DNA of 64,000 nt from Actinomycetes bacterium (GCA_021826315.1 JAKAZZ010000004.1:1-64000); one strand, 5' to 3'. Positions 8,948 through 18,582 are shown, numbered from the stretch's first letter. Notes: a model not told the origin generated them from the letters alone. Made by a program: numbers and translations.

Positions 8948-10336
8948 TCAACCTCTAAACCCTCCTGAAGATTCGATCGACACGATCTCGTTGTAGAGCG
9001 AAGTAATATCTCCGGCGCCTAGAGTCAAAACCACATCACCCTCTTCGATCAATGGGGCAACCACATCGGCTAAGTCACTTCGCGATGGATGGTACATCAC
9101 ATCAATCAGTGGATATTTACCATTCAACTCGACCGCGATCAATTCACCACTTACTCCAGGAATCGACACTTCTCCCGCGGCATAAACATCTGCAACTACC
9201 ACTACATCCGCTGCCGACAACGACTTTGCAAAGTCTGACGCCAGCCTTTGGGTCCTTGAGAAGCGGTGTGGCTGAAATACTGCGACCACGCGACGGCCAG
9301 GATACCTACTCCGCGTCGCCTCCAGCGTCGCATCGATCTCAGAAGGCAGATGGGCATAGTCGTCGACAACTAAAGCTCCGTTGAAATCACCCTTCAACTG
9401 ATAGCGCCTCGCCACCCCTAAGAAACTAGATATCGCACTTGCAGAGGTCTCCATTGGTACGCCAATTTGGTGTGCCATAGCAATCGCTGCTGCCGCATTC
9501 ATAACGTTATGTCGCCCGGGAATCATCAAGGTTGACTCGACGAAAGTGCCATCGGGGGCAGTTATCGAATAAGTAAGATTCCCATCGTCAACGGAGGTCA
9601 CCTGAGCGACATAGTCCGTTCCAGGCGTTGCCGAGAAGGTTACAGCGGTCTCGGAATCTACTTCAACGGCGTCGCCAAGGTAACGACCTAAAACTTTTGG
9701 ACCTGGGGCTGCTTTGACGAATTGGTAAAAGTGATCTCTTTGATCGGAATAATCACGATAGTTTTCAAGGTGATCAGGTTCGATGTTAGTTACAATCACG
9801 CCATAGGCACCGAGGCCCAGAAAACTCTTATCAGACTCGTCTGCCTCCACCACAAAGTAGTCGCCATCTCCATAGGCAGCCGAAGTACCTGTCTCGTTCA
9901 GCTCGCCACCGATGATATACGAAGGTTCGAGACCCGCCTTTATCAAGGCGAGTGCCAACATTGATGTCGTCGTCGTCTTGCCGTGGGTTCCAGCAACCGC
10001 TAGAGGTCGCTTCCCTTGCATAAGTGTCGGGAAGAAGGCGCGTCGATCAATAACTGGTATCGAGTTTTCCAAAGCTGCTACAACCTCCACGTTAGAAGGG
10101 CGAATCGCTGACGATATGAGAACCAAATCCGCACCATCGATATTTTCACTTCGATGGCCCACGTGAAGATCCACGCCATAACCGCGGAGGCGTTCAAAGG
10201 CAGATGACGCCTTTAGATCTGACCCTGAAACGTGAATTTGCCGCTCTGAAAGGATGATCGCGATGGCCGACATCCCTGCGCCACCAACGCCAACTATGTG
10301 AACGTGAGAGAGTTGTTCGAGGTCTATTTGGGACAC
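8948..10336 (-). CDS. murC: UDP-N-acetylmuramate--L-alanine ligase MurC
   Basis: 462 residues, starting at GTG 10334-10336. MurC adds L-Ala to UDP-MurNAc. Domain 1 carries HIVGVGGAGMSAIA; the ATP loop is AGTHGKTTTTSML; the central region has EADESDKSFL and NIEPDHLENY; the C-terminal domain has VDDYAHLPSEIDATL and FQPHRFSRTQ. All are standard Mur ligase features, and length is normal. A 69-base gap precedes it after murG. Confidence 0.97.
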   Translation of the reverse strand: MSQIDLEQLSHVHIVGVGGAGMSAIAIILSERQIHVSGSDLKASSAFERLRGYGVDLHVGHRSENIDGADLVLISSAIRPSNVEVVAALENSIPVIDRRAFFPTLMQGKRPLAVAGTHGKTTTTSMLALALIKAGLEPSYIIGGELNETGTSAAYGDGDYFVVEADESDKSFLGLGAYGVIVTNIEPDHLENYRDYSDQRDHFYQFVKAAPGPKVLGRYLGDAVEVDSETAVTFSATPGTDYVAQVTSVDDGNLTYSITAPDGTFVESTLMIPGRHNVMNAAAAIAMAHQIGVPMETSASAISSFLGVARRYQLKGDFNGALVVDDYAHLPSEIDATLEATRSRYPGRRVVAVFQPHRFSRTQRLASDFAKSLSAADVVVVADVYAAGEVSIPGVSGELIAVELNGKYPLIDVMYHPSRSDLADVVAPLIEEGDVVLTLGAGDITSLYNEIVSIESSGGFRG

Positions 10337-10405
10337 ATTATGCCTTTCGAAGAATTATCTAACCAAAACGACAGAGCAGATTTGGGCTCAAGGTAGATCT
10401 AGTCC

Positions 10406-11509
10406 CTACTCGAGGCTCTCAATAAGTGAGAGAACCGCTGTGGAGATTTTACCTGCCGCATCGAGATCGTCGAACTTTGTAAGCTCGTCATGGCTCCGTT
10501 CCAGGGCAACGGCGATAGCGCGCGACAGGCTAGCGTCGCCAACCGCTCCATCTTCGAGAACCACACCTCTGCCATTTATCCGATACCAAATTGCATTCTT
10601 GGTCTGGTGATCATTGGGAGAATTGGGAAGTGGTATCAATACCGCCGGCTTTGAAAGAGCTGCCAGCTCCGCCACTGTATTCGAGCCGGATCGCGATACA
10701 ACTACGTCAGCTACTTTGAGCTTTTCTACCAAATTGGTGTCATACTCTGCAATCGCCAGAGTGACATTCCCGATCGTCAAGGGGAAGGCTCGAGAAGATG
10801 CAAATTGGGCGAAGTCCCTTTGGCCAACTACTAGATAGATCAAAGTAGGTACTTCCCCATCGAGATCGCCACCCTCGACCAGGGAGAGCAGAGCCTGATT
10901 GATAGTACGGGCACCTAGGGAACCGCCGAAACATACTATGAATCGTTCGTAGGATTTTCCATTGTCGACTACCGAAGAGATAATTTCTTCACGATTACTC
11001 GCAGTTGAGGTCAAAGCATCCATTACCGAAGATCTAAGTGGGACGCCACTGCTAGATGAATTTTCTTCAAAGGCGGCAAAAGTAGCTTTCGCCCCGATTC
11101 GAAAGGCCCGATTCGCCCGCCCCATCACCGAATTTGTCTCGACTACGACTACGTCCTTTGTCTTAAAGAGCAGCCCGACACGCGCTACCGCAGAGATATA
11201 GCCACCGAACATCACCAATACCTGAGGATCTGACAACCCCTCGGAGGCGAGCCTCTTCCGAAGAGAGAGGGCCGCCCTTGCGATCTTCAATACTCCTAAA
11301 ATCTTGCCGGCGATGCCTCCGGTTAAGCCGCCAATCGTAAGCGCGACCCTTCGATACCGACCATTCGAAAAGATTCGATCTTCAACTGGGCGCGATGACG
11401 TTACAAAGACGATTTCATCACTAGAAATACCCTTTGCCTCTAGCGCCTCTGCCACGGCGATTGCTGGATAAATATGCCCGCCCGTTCCTGCAGCAGCAAT
11501 CAAAATCAC
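10406..11509 (-). CDS. murG: Undecaprenyldiphospho-muramoylpentapeptide beta-N-acetylglucosaminyltransferase MurG
   Basis: Transfers GlcNAc to lipid I to give lipid II on the inner membrane face. Signatures are ILIAAAGTGGHIYPAIAVAEAL, FGGSLGARTINQALL and SRSGSNTVAELAALSKPAVLIPLPNSPNDHQTKNA split over the C-domain. The frame extends to 11551, but I place the start at GTG 11507-11509: AAGGTGG lies 7 bases before it and MurG proteins begin right before this hydrophobic strand. That gives 367 residues, the usual size. The normally adjacent ftsW is separated from it by an inverted tnaA gene. Confidence 0.96.
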   Translation of the reverse strand: MILIAAAGTGGHIYPAIAVAEALEAKGISSDEIVFVTSSRPVEDRIFSNGRYRRVALTIGGLTGGIAGKILGVLKIARAALSLRKRLASEGLSDPQVLVMFGGYISAVARVGLLFKTKDVVVVETNSVMGRANRAFRIGAKATFAAFEENSSSSGVPLRSSVMDALTSTASNREEIISSVVDNGKSYERFIVCFGGSLGARTINQALLSLVEGGDLDGEVPTLIYLVVGQRDFAQFASSRAFPLTIGNVTLAIAEYDTNLVEKLKVADVVVSRSGSNTVAELAALSKPAVLIPLPNSPNDHQTKNAIWYRINGRGVVLEDGAVGDASLSRAIAVALERSHDELTKFDDLDAAGKISTAVLSLIESLE

Positions 11510-11824
11510 TTCCAACCCACCTTCACTATCTACTTCTGATAGATGGCACACATCCTATTAGGTCACGGCTAAGCAATTTCGCACGATGAATGCTCTTACG
11601 CATCGTTGCAAAAATCAAATTCGGAATACGTGGGCCGATCGCGTATCGAACGATCAAAACCTTTCTCTACGCCAGTCGTTTTCTTAAAGCTTCCCCTTTT
11701 TCAACAAGGCGCCTCCAAGTGCGCGACTCAAAGAAACTTGATGTCCCCTTGAAGCTACAGGCCTGTTCGCGGAGGCTTTATTTGTGTCGGCCAACTTACC
11801 ACTGACGCAGTTCGTTTATCTAGG
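11510..11824. other. murG/tnaA divergent intergenic region with a possible leader ORF
   Basis: Holds promoters for murG (minus) and tnaA (plus). On the plus strand a 33-codon frame at 11586-11687 begins MNALTHRC and contains one tryptophan, codon 16. Its position upstream of a tryptophanase gene recalls the E. coli TnaC leader, but no convincing ribosome-binding site is seen. A 71-codon frame at 11590-11805 is probably chance. Confidence 0.35.
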
Positions 11825-11836
11825 GTGACAAGACTT

Positions 11837-13273
11837 ATGGGGTCAGCAGTCAATAAGTATTGGATCGCTACCCGTTGGCAAGATAGCATCGTGTGTGTGA
11901 CTTATAAAACCATCTTTGAACCGTTTCGCATCCATTCAGTAGAACCGATCCGCTTGACCACAAAGGAAGAGCGCCAGCGATACATCAAAGAGGTTCGATT
12001 AAACGTCTTCTCCCTAGCTGCCAAGGATGTAATCATCGATCTCCTTACCGACTCAGGCACCGGTGCAATGAGTCGCGATCAATGGGCCGCCATCCAACAC
12101 GGTGACGAGTCGTACGCGGGGTCGCCATCGTTTGCGATCTTCAAAGAGGCAGTTCAATCCCTCTTTGACTACAAGCACATCATCCCTACCCATCAAGGAC
12201 GCGCGGCGGAAAAGATCCTCTTTGGTAGCGCTTTAAAGACCGGAGACTACGTCTTTTCCAACACCCACTTTGACACCACCCGTGCAAACATCGAATACGT
12301 GGGGGCAAATGCAGTCGATCTAGTCATTGCCGAAGGGCGCGATCCATCCGCAATCCATCCATTCAAAGGAAATATGGATGTGGCAGCACTTCGCAGCGCA
12401 ATCGAGGAAGTTGGCCCAGAAAATGTTCCTCTAGTGATGATTACGATTACAAATAACTCCGGTGGAGGCCAACCGGTCTCCGTCGCTAATGTGCGCGAAG
12501 TGTCGAAAATTGCACGATCCTATGGAATTCCATTCATAATTGACGCCTGTCGCTTCGCCGAGAACTCGTACTTTGTCAAGATACGCGAAGAGGAGTTCAA
12601 AGAGGCCTCGATCGAAGAGATTGTGAAGGAGACCTTTTCATATGCCGATGGAATGACAATGTCGGCCAAGAAGGACCCTATGGGCAATATTGGCGGTTGG
12701 CTAGCCCTTAACTCCGACAAGTTAGCAGATGGTGCACGAAATCTACTAATACTTACCGAGGGATTTCCAACATACGGTGGATTAGCCGGTCGTGACCTCG
12801 AGGCACTGGCAGTTGGAGTACGGGAGGCGATCTCCGAGGACTACCTCAACTATCGGATAACGTCCACCCATTACTTAGGCGAAGCTCTAGATGAAATTGG
12901 CGTCCCCCTCGTAAAGCCCTTCGGAGGCCACGCAATCTACATCGATGCTAGAGCTATGCTTCCCCACATTCCACCCCTCCAATACCCCGGACAAGCACTC
13001 GCTGTAGCCCTCTATGAAGAGGGAGGTATTCGTGCGAGTGAGATCGGAACAGTGATGTTTGGACAGCAAGCCGACGGAAGCGAGAAGGCAGCAGCAATGG
13101 ACCTCCTGAGGCTCGCGATTCCAAGGCGCACTTATACCCAGAGCCACATCGACTATGTAATCGAGGTGATCGCCAACGTCCATGCGAGGCGAGAGGAGTT
13201 GAGGGGCTTGAAGATAACGTATGCTCCGCCTCAACTTCGCCACTTCACCGCCGAATTCGAGTGGATCGAATAG
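11837..13273 (+). CDS. tnaA: Tryptophanase-like beta-eliminating lyase (tryptophan indole-lyase)
   Basis: A PLP enzyme splitting an aromatic amino acid, probably Trp to indole, pyruvate and ammonia. Homology begins at EPFRIHSVEPI and includes LLTDSGTGAMS, PTHQGRAAEKI, TITNNSGGGQPVS, the PLP lysine in MSAKKDPMGNIGG, EGFPTYGGLAGRD, and the C-terminal LRHFTAEF. The segment RASEIGTVMFG has I where tyrosine phenol-lyases, from memory, have the phenol-binding Arg, favouring tryptophanase. The start is uncertain: ATG 11837 follows AGGGTG by 11 bases, but GTG 11897 matches the family N-terminus better. The gene lies antiparallel inside the dcw cluster with its own terminator, so it looks like an insertion. 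Confidence 0.88.
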   Translation: MGSAVNKYWIATRWQDSIVCVTYKTIFEPFRIHSVEPIRLTTKEERQRYIKEVRLNVFSLAAKDVIIDLLTDSGTGAMSRDQWAAIQHGDESYAGSPSFAIFKEAVQSLFDYKHIIPTHQGRAAEKILFGSALKTGDYVFSNTHFDTTRANIEYVGANAVDLVIAEGRDPSAIHPFKGNMDVAALRSAIEEVGPENVPLVMITITNNSGGGQPVSVANVREVSKIARSYGIPFIIDACRFAENSYFVKIREEEFKEASIEEIVKETFSYADGMTMSAKKDPMGNIGGWLALNSDKLADGARNLLILTEGFPTYGGLAGRDLEALAVGVREAISEDYLNYRITSTHYLGEALDEIGVPLVKPFGGHAIYIDARAMLPHIPPLQYPGQALAVALYEEGGIRASEIGTVMFGQQADGSEKAAAMDLLRLAIPRRTYTQSHIDYVIEVIANVHARREELRGLKITYAPPQLRHFTAEFEWIE

Positions 13274-13315
13274 TTAAAGCCAATTAAGAATGGCTCGACT
13301 ACAGATTTAGCCTTG

Positions 13316-13351
13316 ACCCCTTGTCACATCGCCAAGGGGTCTTTCTCTTCT
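13316..13351 (+). terminator. Rho-independent terminator of tnaA
   Basis: ACCCCTTG (13316-13323) pairs with CAAGGGGT (13333-13340), followed by the pyrimidine tract CTTTCTCTTCT. It sits 43 bases after the tnaA stop and stops transcription running antisense into ftsW. Confidence 0.8.
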
Positions 13352-13409
13352 AGAAAAGTGCCGCCAACGACCGAGGGATCTACTTGGAAAAAAAGTGCCG
13401 AAAAGCGCG

Positions 13410-14747
13410 TTAGACCTTCACACGCCGTTCAGTCTTACGCGCAACTTTATAGACAACGCCGAGTGCCACCATGAAAAAGACCATCGATGAACCGCCATAT
13501 GAGATAAGAGGTAGCGGAACTCCAGTTACCGGTAGAACACCGAGAACTGCTCCTACATTTAGAAGCGTCTGAACTGCAATCCAGACCGCTACACCGGCGC
13601 AGAAGATAGATTCAAATCTATCTTCTGCGAGTTGTGATATTCGAAAGATCAATCCAGCAAGACCGAGCAGCAAGACCAATACGATCACAGCTCCAATTAC
13701 ACCGGTCTCCTGACCCACAATTGCATAGATAAAGTCCGTCTGCGCATTTGGTAGATATCCCCACTTAGAAATTCCAGCGCCGACACCGACTCCATGGAGT
13801 CCACCCGTAGCAAACGCGACGAGTCCCTGCACCTCCTGATAGGAGTAGCCCAGTCGATTCTGCCAAGGGTGAAGAAAGGAAAAGAAGCGTTGACGTCGAT
13901 ATGCGGAGTATGTAACAGAGAAGAGACCGCCGGCAAAAAGAGCGGTGACAAAGGGCAAAAAGTAACGCATCTTCATTCCAACTAAAAAGAGAATGAGCGT
14001 CATAACTATCCCAACAACAATGGATGTTCCCATGTCAGGCTCGATAAGGATCAGTCCCATCGCTGCTCCAGAGACTATGATCGCGGGCATGGCGCCCTTC
14101 AATGTGGTCGCCCTTCCCCTTACAGGTGCCGCAAAGAAGCTAGCCAAGAAGCCAACAATTGCCAACTTTGCAAACTCAGAAGGCTGAAAGGTAAGAAACG
14201 AAAATCCTATCCACCGTCTAGCGCCAGATACCTTGATGCCTATTCCCGGGACCAATACAACAAGGAGAAGGACGTTTGCCAAGAGGATCGGCGCCCTAAA
14301 AAAGGCTGCTAGGTAGATACTAGGTACCTTCGAGATAACAAAGAAGACGACAGCTGATATGAACAGCCACACCAGCTGCTTCTCAAAGATTGCAAACGGA
14401 GAGTGAGTAATAGCCGATGCTAATGAGGGTGCAAATGTAGTGGATAGCACCATTGCTGCACCAATGACTGTCACAACTGCGATCAGCACCAATAGTGGTA
14501 AGCCGTAATTTCCATCGACAAAGGTTACCTCTGCCTCGACAAGTTCACGGTCGTAGCCATAGTCAGCCAAACGCCCAGTTACCCGAGCCCCGAACTCTCG
14601 CCTCGCCTCTCGTCCCGCTAGGTGCGTGGGGCTCTTCCGCCCATTTTCCGAAGTAGAAGCAGCATCTTTATTAGATTCGCCTTGGAGATGTTCGTCAAGG
14701 TCCTTCTCATCTTGGAGGTGTCCATTTATCAGAGTGAACTTGCGCAT
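13410..14747 (-). CDS. ftsW: Peptidoglycan glycosyltransferase FtsW (SEDS family)
   Basis: 445 residues; polymerises lipid II at the septum with FtsI. A hydrophilic N-terminus of about 85 residues is followed by about ten membrane spans. SEDS signatures are FQPSEFAKLAIVGFLA, the acidic EPDMGTSIV, the region RQRFFSFLHPWQNRLGYSYQ, LPNAQTDFIYAIVGQETG and SYGGSSMVFFMVALGVVYKV. The start overlaps the murD stop by one base (TGATG). It is the last gene before tnaA interrupts the cluster, and its own terminator is not evident. Confidence 0.95.
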   Translation of the reverse strand: MRKFTLINGHLQDEKDLDEHLQGESNKDAASTSENGRKSPTHLAGREARREFGARVTGRLADYGYDRELVEAEVTFVDGNYGLPLLVLIAVVTVIGAAMVLSTTFAPSLASAITHSPFAIFEKQLVWLFISAVVFFVISKVPSIYLAAFFRAPILLANVLLLVVLVPGIGIKVSGARRWIGFSFLTFQPSEFAKLAIVGFLASFFAAPVRGRATTLKGAMPAIIVSGAAMGLILIEPDMGTSIVVGIVMTLILFLVGMKMRYFLPFVTALFAGGLFSVTYSAYRRQRFFSFLHPWQNRLGYSYQEVQGLVAFATGGLHGVGVGAGISKWGYLPNAQTDFIYAIVGQETGVIGAVIVLVLLLGLAGLIFRISQLAEDRFESIFCAGVAVWIAVQTLLNVGAVLGVLPVTGVPLPLISYGGSSMVFFMVALGVVYKVARKTERRVKV

Positions 14748-16051
14748 CAGCTGAACCTCACATGACCTTCGCCCTTCGACCGCGCCAATGACGCGACCGC
14801 TCGCTTGAAGTCCTTTCCTCGCTCTACATAGGAACTATACATATCCCACGAGGTCACTGCCGGAGATAATGCAATCGTTGATCCTGATGTAGCCATAGAA
14901 AAGGCCCGCTCAACGGCACTGTCCATATTCGTTTCTATAGCAACCGGAACAGATGTAGTAGAAAATACATCGGCGATCTCTTGAGCCGACTCCCCTATCG
15001 CCACTACCCCAATCAACCGATCGCTCAAGACTCTGAGGGGCGATAGATCAATACCCTTATTGCGTCCACCCATAATCGCGACTACGTTAGAGAAATTCTC
15101 TAAATCGTTGACAGTTGCATCTGGTGTTGTGGCTTTCGAGTCATCGTAGATCGCTATATCCATGACATCACCGACGTATTCGAGGCGATGGGCAAGGCCG
15201 GAAAAGTTCGTTACCACTTCTCGAATGGCATCGTCCTTTGCCCCAAGGACCTTAGCTAGTGCCGCCGCAAAGATGAAGTTGGTAAGGTCGTGGCGAAATC
15301 TCCTCACCACAGATGAAAGATCTATTTCGATAGAATCTGCAAGCACTAAGCGACTCTCATCAAAGTAGTAGCTCCCATTTGGAAGTAGTTTATATAAGAA
15401 TCCATATGCGTCCAGTCTCTCTTGGACCATTGGAAAGTCCCTACTTATGAATGTCTGACCACCTTCAATGACAAAGCTCGCTACCTTCACCTTTGCGTCG
15501 AGGTATGAATCTACAGTGCCGTGCCAATCTAAGTGATCGGGGGCAAAGTTCAAGATTGCTGCACCACTTGCATCCAACTGATCGCTGTATGCCAACTGAA
15601 ACGAGGAGGCCTCTACGACGTATGCTTCAAATTGACGACCATATGCATTGGAGAGAGGGTCACCTATATTTCCAAATAGCCCACTTCGAATGTCAGACCT
15701 CTCGAGCATCTGATGAATAAGAGTTGAAACGGTGGTCTTTCCATTGGTTCCAGTTACCGCCACGAGGGGACCTTTTACATATCTACGAGCAAAAGAGAGC
15801 TCAGAGACGACCTCAATTCCGAGAGAAAAGATCGGGTGCGACGGAGCGATTCCTGGTGAGACCACCACGAGCTCCACTCCATCGGTTGACTCTTCATTAA
15901 CAGTATCGATAAAGTTTAGATCAGGTATATCTTGAACATCGGATTCACCGAGCGGAGGGTTTTGATAGATGACGGTCTCGAAACCTAAGGTGCGACAGAG
16001 AGTCGCAGCACCTCTTCCTGCACGGCCGTATCCCCCAATTAGTACCTTCAC
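14747..16051 (-). CDS. murD: UDP-N-acetylmuramoylalanine--D-glutamate ligase MurD
   Basis: 434 residues; adds D-Glu to UDP-MurNAc-L-Ala. It has the N-terminal Rossmann-like MKVLIGGYGRAGRGAA, the ATP loop AVTGTNGKTTVSTLI, VVEASSFQLAYSDQL, NFAPDHLDWHGT, HRLEYVGD and YDDSKATTPDAT. The C-terminal motif reads LSPAVTSWDMYSSYVERG, a variant of the usual LSPACASFDMF. Spacing to mraY is 33 bases. Confidence 0.96.
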   Translation of the reverse strand: MKVLIGGYGRAGRGAATLCRTLGFETVIYQNPPLGESDVQDIPDLNFIDTVNEESTDGVELVVVSPGIAPSHPIFSLGIEVVSELSFARRYVKGPLVAVTGTNGKTTVSTLIHQMLERSDIRSGLFGNIGDPLSNAYGRQFEAYVVEASSFQLAYSDQLDASGAAILNFAPDHLDWHGTVDSYLDAKVKVASFVIEGGQTFISRDFPMVQERLDAYGFLYKLLPNGSYYFDESRLVLADSIEIDLSSVVRRFRHDLTNFIFAAALAKVLGAKDDAIREVVTNFSGLAHRLEYVGDVMDIAIYDDSKATTPDATVNDLENFSNVVAIMGGRNKGIDLSPLRVLSDRLIGVVAIGESAQEIADVFSTTSVPVAIETNMDSAVERAFSMATSGSTIALSPAVTSWDMYSSYVERGKDFKRAVASLARSKGEGHVRFS

Positions 16052-16084
16052 CTTAACTCCTCTGATAGTAACCGTTAGGTGCAG

Positions 16085-17125
16085 TTATGGCTTTGCCAAT
16101 GACCCTAGCGAGAGAAAGTCCGCATAGAAAAGACCCATGGCAAGGGCGGTAAAGACTCCGGCGATCATCCAAAACCTTACGATTACCGTAGTCTCTGGCC
16201 AACCCATCAACTCAAAGTGATGGTGAAGTGGGGCCATCTTGAATACTCGGCGACCAAACGCACGAAAACTAATGACTTGAATCACGACTGAAAGAGTTAC
16301 TACGACAAAGAGGCCCGCCAAGATAGGCAACCATAGATCAAGGCCCATAAGCAGAGTCGCTGCCCCTAGAGCGGCGCCAATCGCTAGCGAACCGGTATCA
16401 CCCATGAATATCTTCGCTGGAGCGGCATTCCACCACAGGAAGCCAGCCAATCCTCCGACCATACCAACTACTACTATAGCTAGATCCAAAGAGCCATTGA
16501 TGTGGTAGACCGAGTAGTGGCGAAACTCCCAGTAGCCAACGATAGTCAAGGCACCAAAGGCAAATATCGCCGAACCACCAGCCAATCCATCTAGTCCATC
16601 GGTGAGGTTTACAGCATTAGACGATCCAATCACCACAACGATGGCAAAGAGAATCCAAAGTGGGGTGGGCACAGCAATAGTAAAGCCACCACTTCGAACG
16701 AAGTTGATCGTCGAGGGAACGTGGAGCACGTAGTGCGCTACGAGTGCGAAGGCTGCGGCAACAATTATTTGGCCACTGATCTTGGCGCTCTTTGTCAGAC
16801 CAAGGGACCGCTCCTTGCGAACCTTAATATAGTCATCAAGAAATCCAACGAGTCCCGCCCCAAACGTTACGCCGATGAGTGTTAGGGCTTGCTTGGAGAT
16901 CGGCACGCCGAGGTTCGCATGTGCCGCTGCGTATCCCAAGACTAAACCTACAAAGATCGCAATTCCTCCCATCGTCGGGGTTCCTGCTTTGGTGACGTGG
17001 CGCTTAGGACCGTCTTCTCGAATCTGCTGCCCGATTCGATATGAACGCAAAATCTTAATCAAATAGTTTGTGGAGGAGACCGCTACTATGAAGGCAATAG
17101 CGCTTGACACGAGAATCGCTATCAC
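16085..17125 (-). CDS. mraY: Phospho-N-acetylmuramoyl-pentapeptide-transferase MraY
   Basis: 346 residues, about ten transmembrane helices. Makes lipid I from UDP-MurNAc-pentapeptide and undecaprenyl phosphate. The family motifs are GPKRHVTKAGTPTMGGIAIF, the aspartate-rich GFLDDYIKVRK, NAVNLTDGLDGLAGG, KIFMGDTGSLAIGAALG and MAPLHHHFELMGWPE. Its start overlaps the murE stop (ATGA). In most bacteria murF lies between murE and mraY; here there is no room for it. Confidence 0.97.
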   Translation of the reverse strand: MIAILVSSAIAFIVAVSSTNYLIKILRSYRIGQQIREDGPKRHVTKAGTPTMGGIAIFVGLVLGYAAAHANLGVPISKQALTLIGVTFGAGLVGFLDDYIKVRKERSLGLTKSAKISGQIIVAAAFALVAHYVLHVPSTINFVRSGGFTIAVPTPLWILFAIVVVIGSSNAVNLTDGLDGLAGGSAIFAFGALTIVGYWEFRHYSVYHINGSLDLAIVVVGMVGGLAGFLWWNAAPAKIFMGDTGSLAIGAALGAATLLMGLDLWLPILAGLFVVVTLSVVIQVISFRAFGRRVFKMAPLHHHFELMGWPETTVIVRFWMIAGVFTALAMGLFYADFLSLGSLAKP

Positions 17126-18582
17126 TTGCCCAGTGCCTCCATCGCTACCTCAAAGTCGCTAAAGGGCATCGTCTGATCCATAATTACCTGGTACCTTTCG
17201 TGACCCTTGCCAGCTATCAAAACGATGTCATGTGGATTGGCCAGAGCAATAGCACGCTCTATCGCGCTTCTGCGGTCTAATTCAATCTCAAATTCAAGGT
17301 CTTTAGAAAAGCCCGAGACGATTGCAGTAACAATCTCCTTTGGATCTTCGCTTCTGGGGTTATCGTTAGTAACGATAGCAAAGTCGGCCAACCTAGCAAC
17401 TACCTCGCCCATTAAGTGGCGCTTTGTAATATCGCGATTTCCGCCTGCTCCAAAGACGATTATCACCCTACCACCATCGATCAAGGTAGCACGCAAGGCC
17501 TTCAAAACCTGTTCGAGGGCGTCAGGTGAATGGGCATAGTCAACGTAAACCCTGACATTATCGGAGACTCCTACGAGCTGAAGCCGCCCATCAACGCCTT
17601 TGAAACTTCGAATCGCTCTTGAAATGTCTTGGAGGCGATAGCCGAGCTGCTGCACCGCAAAGATTGCAGCAAGCAGATTGGAGAGGTTGTGCTCACCAAA
17701 GAGAGAGGCAAAGAATCTCACACCATTTAACTCGAAGTAAGTACCACTTGAAGTAAAGGTCAAAAGATTCACATCAGTTATCGAAAAGGAGATCAAAGGT
17801 ATCTCCGCGGATATGATTAACCTCCGGCCAAAACTACTATCCCTATTTACGACTCCAAAGCGGGAGCGCCCAGACCTGAAGAGATTCTCCTTCGCCCTAA
17901 AGTAATTTTCGATAGTACCGTGATAGTCCAAGTGATCAGGAGTTAAATTCGTAAAAATTGCGATGTCAAAGAGAAGATCGGCAAGGCGACCCTCTTCTAA
18001 GGCGATCGAACTTACCTCCATCGCACAGCTTGTCTTCCCCTCTTTGGCTAGGTGGTCCAGGCGACGAAAGAGTTCTGGGGCCTCTGGAGTAGTGAGATTG
18101 CCATTCAACGTACCGATAACGCCACAGGGGCTACCAAGTTCGCTTAGTATATGTCCGATCAAGTGGGTGACAGTTGTCTTGCCGTTGGTACCAGTAACCC
18201 CAATAAGGGCAACTTTAGAATTTAGGTCACCGTAGAACCTTGATACCAATTTGGCCAAAACCTCCCGAGAGAGCTCCGGGACCGAAATTATGCCCATGCC
18301 CGCGACATCCGTAGACGAGGTAATGGCAGCTACCGCTCCATTTGCAAACGCATCTCCAATGAACTTAGACCCGCTACTCATGCGACCATCGAGAGCAACA
18401 AAGAGGTCTCCTGCCACGACTCTACGAGAGTCGATCGAGATTCCTGCGACATCAATATCGCCACCACTAGAACTAAGCGCGCTCCCAAATCCTGCGAGCA
18501 ATTCACTTAAAAAAATGATGTCCTCCTTGATCCGGGGTAACGTCGCACGTGTTCTAGAACTCAAGGCTAATCGCCTACTCAT
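17122..18582 (-). CDS. murE: UDP-N-acetylmuramoyl-tripeptide synthetase MurE (meso-DAP type)
   Basis: 486 residues. Domain 1 has ISIDSRRVVAGDLFVAL, then the ATP loop GVTGTNGKTTVTHLI, AMEVSSIALEEGR and NLTPDHLDYHGT. In the C-terminal domain VTNDNPRSEDP is the DNPR motif that selects meso-diaminopimelate rather than lysine. This agrees with the dap operon at 36-41 kb. I considered MurF, but the DNPR motif and overall pattern are those of MurE. The gene overlaps mraY and lies 63 bases after ftsI. Confidence 0.96.
   Translation of the reverse strand: MSRRLALSSRTRATLPRIKEDIIFLSELLAGFGSALSSSGGDIDVAGISIDSRRVVAGDLFVALDGRMSSGSKFIGDAFANGAVAAITSSTDVAGMGIISVPELSREVLAKLVSRFYGDLNSKVALIGVTGTNGKTTVTHLIGHILSELGSPCGVIGTLNGNLTTPEAPELFRRLDHLAKEGKTSCAMEVSSIALEEGRLADLLFDIAIFTNLTPDHLDYHGTIENYFRAKENLFRSGRSRFGVVNRDSSFGRRLIISAEIPLISFSITDVNLLTFTSSGTYFELNGVRFFASLFGEHNLSNLLAAIFAVQQLGYRLQDISRAIRSFKGVDGRLQLVGVSDNVRVYVDYAHSPDALEQVLKALRATLIDGGRVIIVFGAGGNRDITKRHLMGEVVARLADFAIVTNDNPRSEDPKEIVTAIVSGFSKDLEFEIELDRRSAIERAIALANPHDIVLIAGKGHERYQVIMDQTMPFSDFEVAMEALGK

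Noticed and set aside
17122-18582. MurF or a MurE-MurF fusion
   Set aside because: The DNPRSEDP motif and 486-residue length fit MurE alone.
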